DNA from: Mycolicibacterium gadium
GTDB lineage: Bacteria > Actinomycetota > Actinomycetes > Mycobacteriales > Mycobacteriaceae
Reading direction: 5' to 3'
Length of the DNA stretch: 64,000 bases
Assembly (NCBI RefSeq): GCF_010728925.1
Contig: NZ_AP022608.1
Coordinates: 930,001 to 994,000 of the forward strand
This document shows positions 62,743 through 64,000 of the stretch, in pieces. The notes beneath the pieces were generated by a model. The model was not told the DNA's origin. It saw only the letters and a program-made list of their open reading frames with translations, and made no database searches. Within the stretch, counting starts at the first letter, position 1; each line of letters starts with the position of its first letter. Position numbers and translations under genes: made by a program.

Positions 62743-64000
62743 CCGCCGTAAAGGACAGCGGCGACCAACAGATTCACGAAATACGCGATATCCGCACCAT
62801 GCCATGCATGCGCGATCGGCCCCTGGAACAGCGACGTGTGCATGAACGGGATCGCCGCGGCGTATGCGAGGACAAACACGATCAACGCGGCGACGGCGTT
62901 TGGACGGTCGGTCGGTTCCTCTGCGGGGTTGATGCTGGCCCTGCCGCGGATACGCAGCGCCCAGTCGATCACGACGACGGCGACGAACGCGGGAATCCAG
63001 TAGCTGACGATCAACAGCACATCCTGGAAGCGCGTCGCGGTCTCAGCGGCGTGCAGCCATAGCACCAGGGCGAACGCCAGGGCGGCGACGATCAGCGCCG
63101 AAACCGGCCGGCGCACCCTGACCCCGATGGTCTGCAGCGCCAGCGACCCGCTGTAGTCGTTCATCACCCCGGAGCCGATCGAGGCCAGCGCGATAATCAA
63201 CAGCGCCAGCACGCCGAGCAATCCGCCGCCCATCACCGAGTGCACGCCTTCGGCGGTGTGCTCGCTGAGCAGGTCGCCGGCCGCGATCCCAATACCTTGA
63301 ACGAAGATGTACGCCAACACCATCCCGGCGAACGTGAACCCGAATACGCGCACACGCGAGGAACTCACCGGCAGGTAGCGGCTGAAGTCGGCGGCATAGC
63401 TCCCCCACGACACTGCGAGGCTGAACGCGATCGTCACCTCGAGTACGAATGCGCCGACGAGGTCCGCCCCGGAAAGGGCTGCAGGTGTGACGATCTGATG
63501 CCCACCAACAAGTTTCACTGCAAACACGACGAAAGTGACGAACAGCACCACGGTCAGCACCGCCTGCAGTCGGTGGATCAGTTCATAGCCGATGAATCCG
63601 ACGGCGCCCTGCACTCCCAGCACAATCAGCACCGCCATCCAGAACGGGATGCCGAGCAGCACGGCCAAGGCCTCGCCCCCGAACAAAGCGACGAGTGCGT
63701 CCCAAGCGATCGACGACAACCATTGCAGGACAGCGGGAACCACCACCGTTCCGCCGAAGGCCATCCGCGAGTTCGGCAGCTGGCCGGCACCTGTGCGAGG
63801 CCCCCAGGTCGACAAGTAGCCGACGATGAGCGAGCCCAGCACCGTCCCGATCACCATCGCCGCAAGGCCGAGCCAGAACCCCAAGCCGAGGACGATCGCG
63901 AGCGTGCCAGTGAACACCCCGGCCATGTTCACCTGCGGTGCGAACCACACCGTGAAGAGCCGGGCAGGTGTTCCGTACCGCTGATCTTGCGCGATCGGCG
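62703..64000 (-). CDS. NCS1-family nucleobase permease (5' part missing)
   Basis: The 3' 432 codons are visible; the gene continues past the right edge. It opens with the NCS1 signature DQRYGTPARLFTVWFAPQVN, then MAGVFTGTLAIVLGLGFW and SRMAFGGTVVVPAVLQW. About eleven hydrophobic segments follow, with VSWGSYAADFSRYLPVSSSR and FVQGIGIAAGD conserved in purine/cytosine/thiamine-type permeases. It imports a nucleobase or related compound with Na+ or H+. Substrate not fixed. Confidence 0.88.
   Translation of the reverse strand, partial: PIAQDQRYGTPARLFTVWFAPQVNMAGVFTGTLAIVLGLGFWLGLAAMVIGTVLGSLIVGYLSTWGPRTGAGQLPNSRMAFGGTVVVPAVLQWLSSIAWDALVALFGGEALAVLLGIPFWMAVLIVLGVQGAVGFIGYELIHRLQAVLTVVLFVTFVVFAVKLVGGHQIVTPAALSGADLVGAFVLEVTIAFSLAVSWGSYAADFSRYLPVSSSRVRVFGFTFAGMVLAYIFVQGIGIAAGDLLSEHTAEGVHSVMGGGLLGVLALLIIALASIGSGVMNDYSGSLALQTIGVRVRRPVSALIVAALAFALVLWLHAAETATRFQDVLLIVSYWIPAFVAVVVIDWALRIRGRASINPAEEPTDRPNAVAALIVFVLAYAAAIPFMHTSLFQGPIAHAWHGADIAYFVNLLVAAVLYGGYRLVRRRGASVG

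Overview
The window is high-GC actinobacterial DNA, almost certainly from a Mycobacterium (Mycolicibacterium)-type genome. Evidence: a DUF222/HNH gene of the REP13E12 repeat type, an adjacent furA-katG pair, a 762-residue isocitrate lyase of the AceA/ICL2 type, a RipD-like protein with the NlpC/P60 catalytic residues lost, a PrrB-like histidine kinase, a DUF732 secreted protein, a one-TM-segment Ser/Thr kinase, and F420/LLM-type oxidoreductases. The environmental flavour (dehalogenase, Baeyer-Villiger monooxygenases, GMC oxidase, many hydrolases) suggests a soil-type rather than an obligate pathogen genome. No rRNA, tRNA or CRISPR array was seen.

Layout. 1-4 kb: 13E12-type endonuclease (cut by the window edge), then an ArsR-SRPBCC fusion regulator with two DUF899 genes behind a promoter carrying two dyads, then a degenerate metallo-beta-lactamase-fold gene. 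4-10 kb: GT1 glycosyltransferase, alpha/beta hydrolase, glutamine-amidotransferase-like gene, katG with a hairpin behind it, furA with its AT-rich operator. 10-18 kb: acyltransferase-3, SGNH hydrolase coupled to an orphan PrrB-like kinase, then a minus-strand run AraC-aceA-haloalkane dehalogenase, and a divergent methyltransferase. 18-28 kb: LhgO-SDR-FAH operon preceded by a gene remnant, RipD-like protein, an archaeal/eukaryal-type prolyl-tRNA synthetase, acyl-CoA ligase divergent from an acyl-CoA-dehydrogenase-like flavoprotein, DJ-1/PfpI, MOSC.

28-43 kb: small secreted proteins (one frameshifted in a G6 tract), a receptor-type Ser/Thr kinase with a duplicated ectodomain, DinB, FKBP lipoprotein, hydrolases, a CREST-like membrane protein, GGDEF protein, SRPBCC, NTF2-like, WYL regulator, LLM oxidoreductase, GMC oxidoreductase, and a dienelactone-hydrolase-like protein lacking the nucleophile. 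43.8-46.5 kb: a complete IS21-family element (istA, istB, inverted repeats, 6-bp target duplication). 46.6-51.2 kb: a PLP decarboxylase, an integrase relic, a Kef-type antiporter and a small helical protein, with three copies of a TACGTCAC-n-GTGA dyad around them. 51-64 kb: two tandem Baeyer-Villiger-type monooxygenases, an AraC-VOC-short UvrA operon, a thioesterase-like gene, PsiE, a methyltransferase divergent from a MerR regulator across a SoxR-like dyad, a TIGR02206-type membrane protein, an alpha/beta hydrolase and an NCS1 permease running off the right edge.

Functionally the window is a mosaic of small operons for stress defence (KatG/FurA, MerR, UvrA paralogue), lipid and xenobiotic oxidation, and cell-envelope work, with many convergent gene ends overlapping by a few bases. 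Several proteins keep a family fold but lack key catalytic residues.
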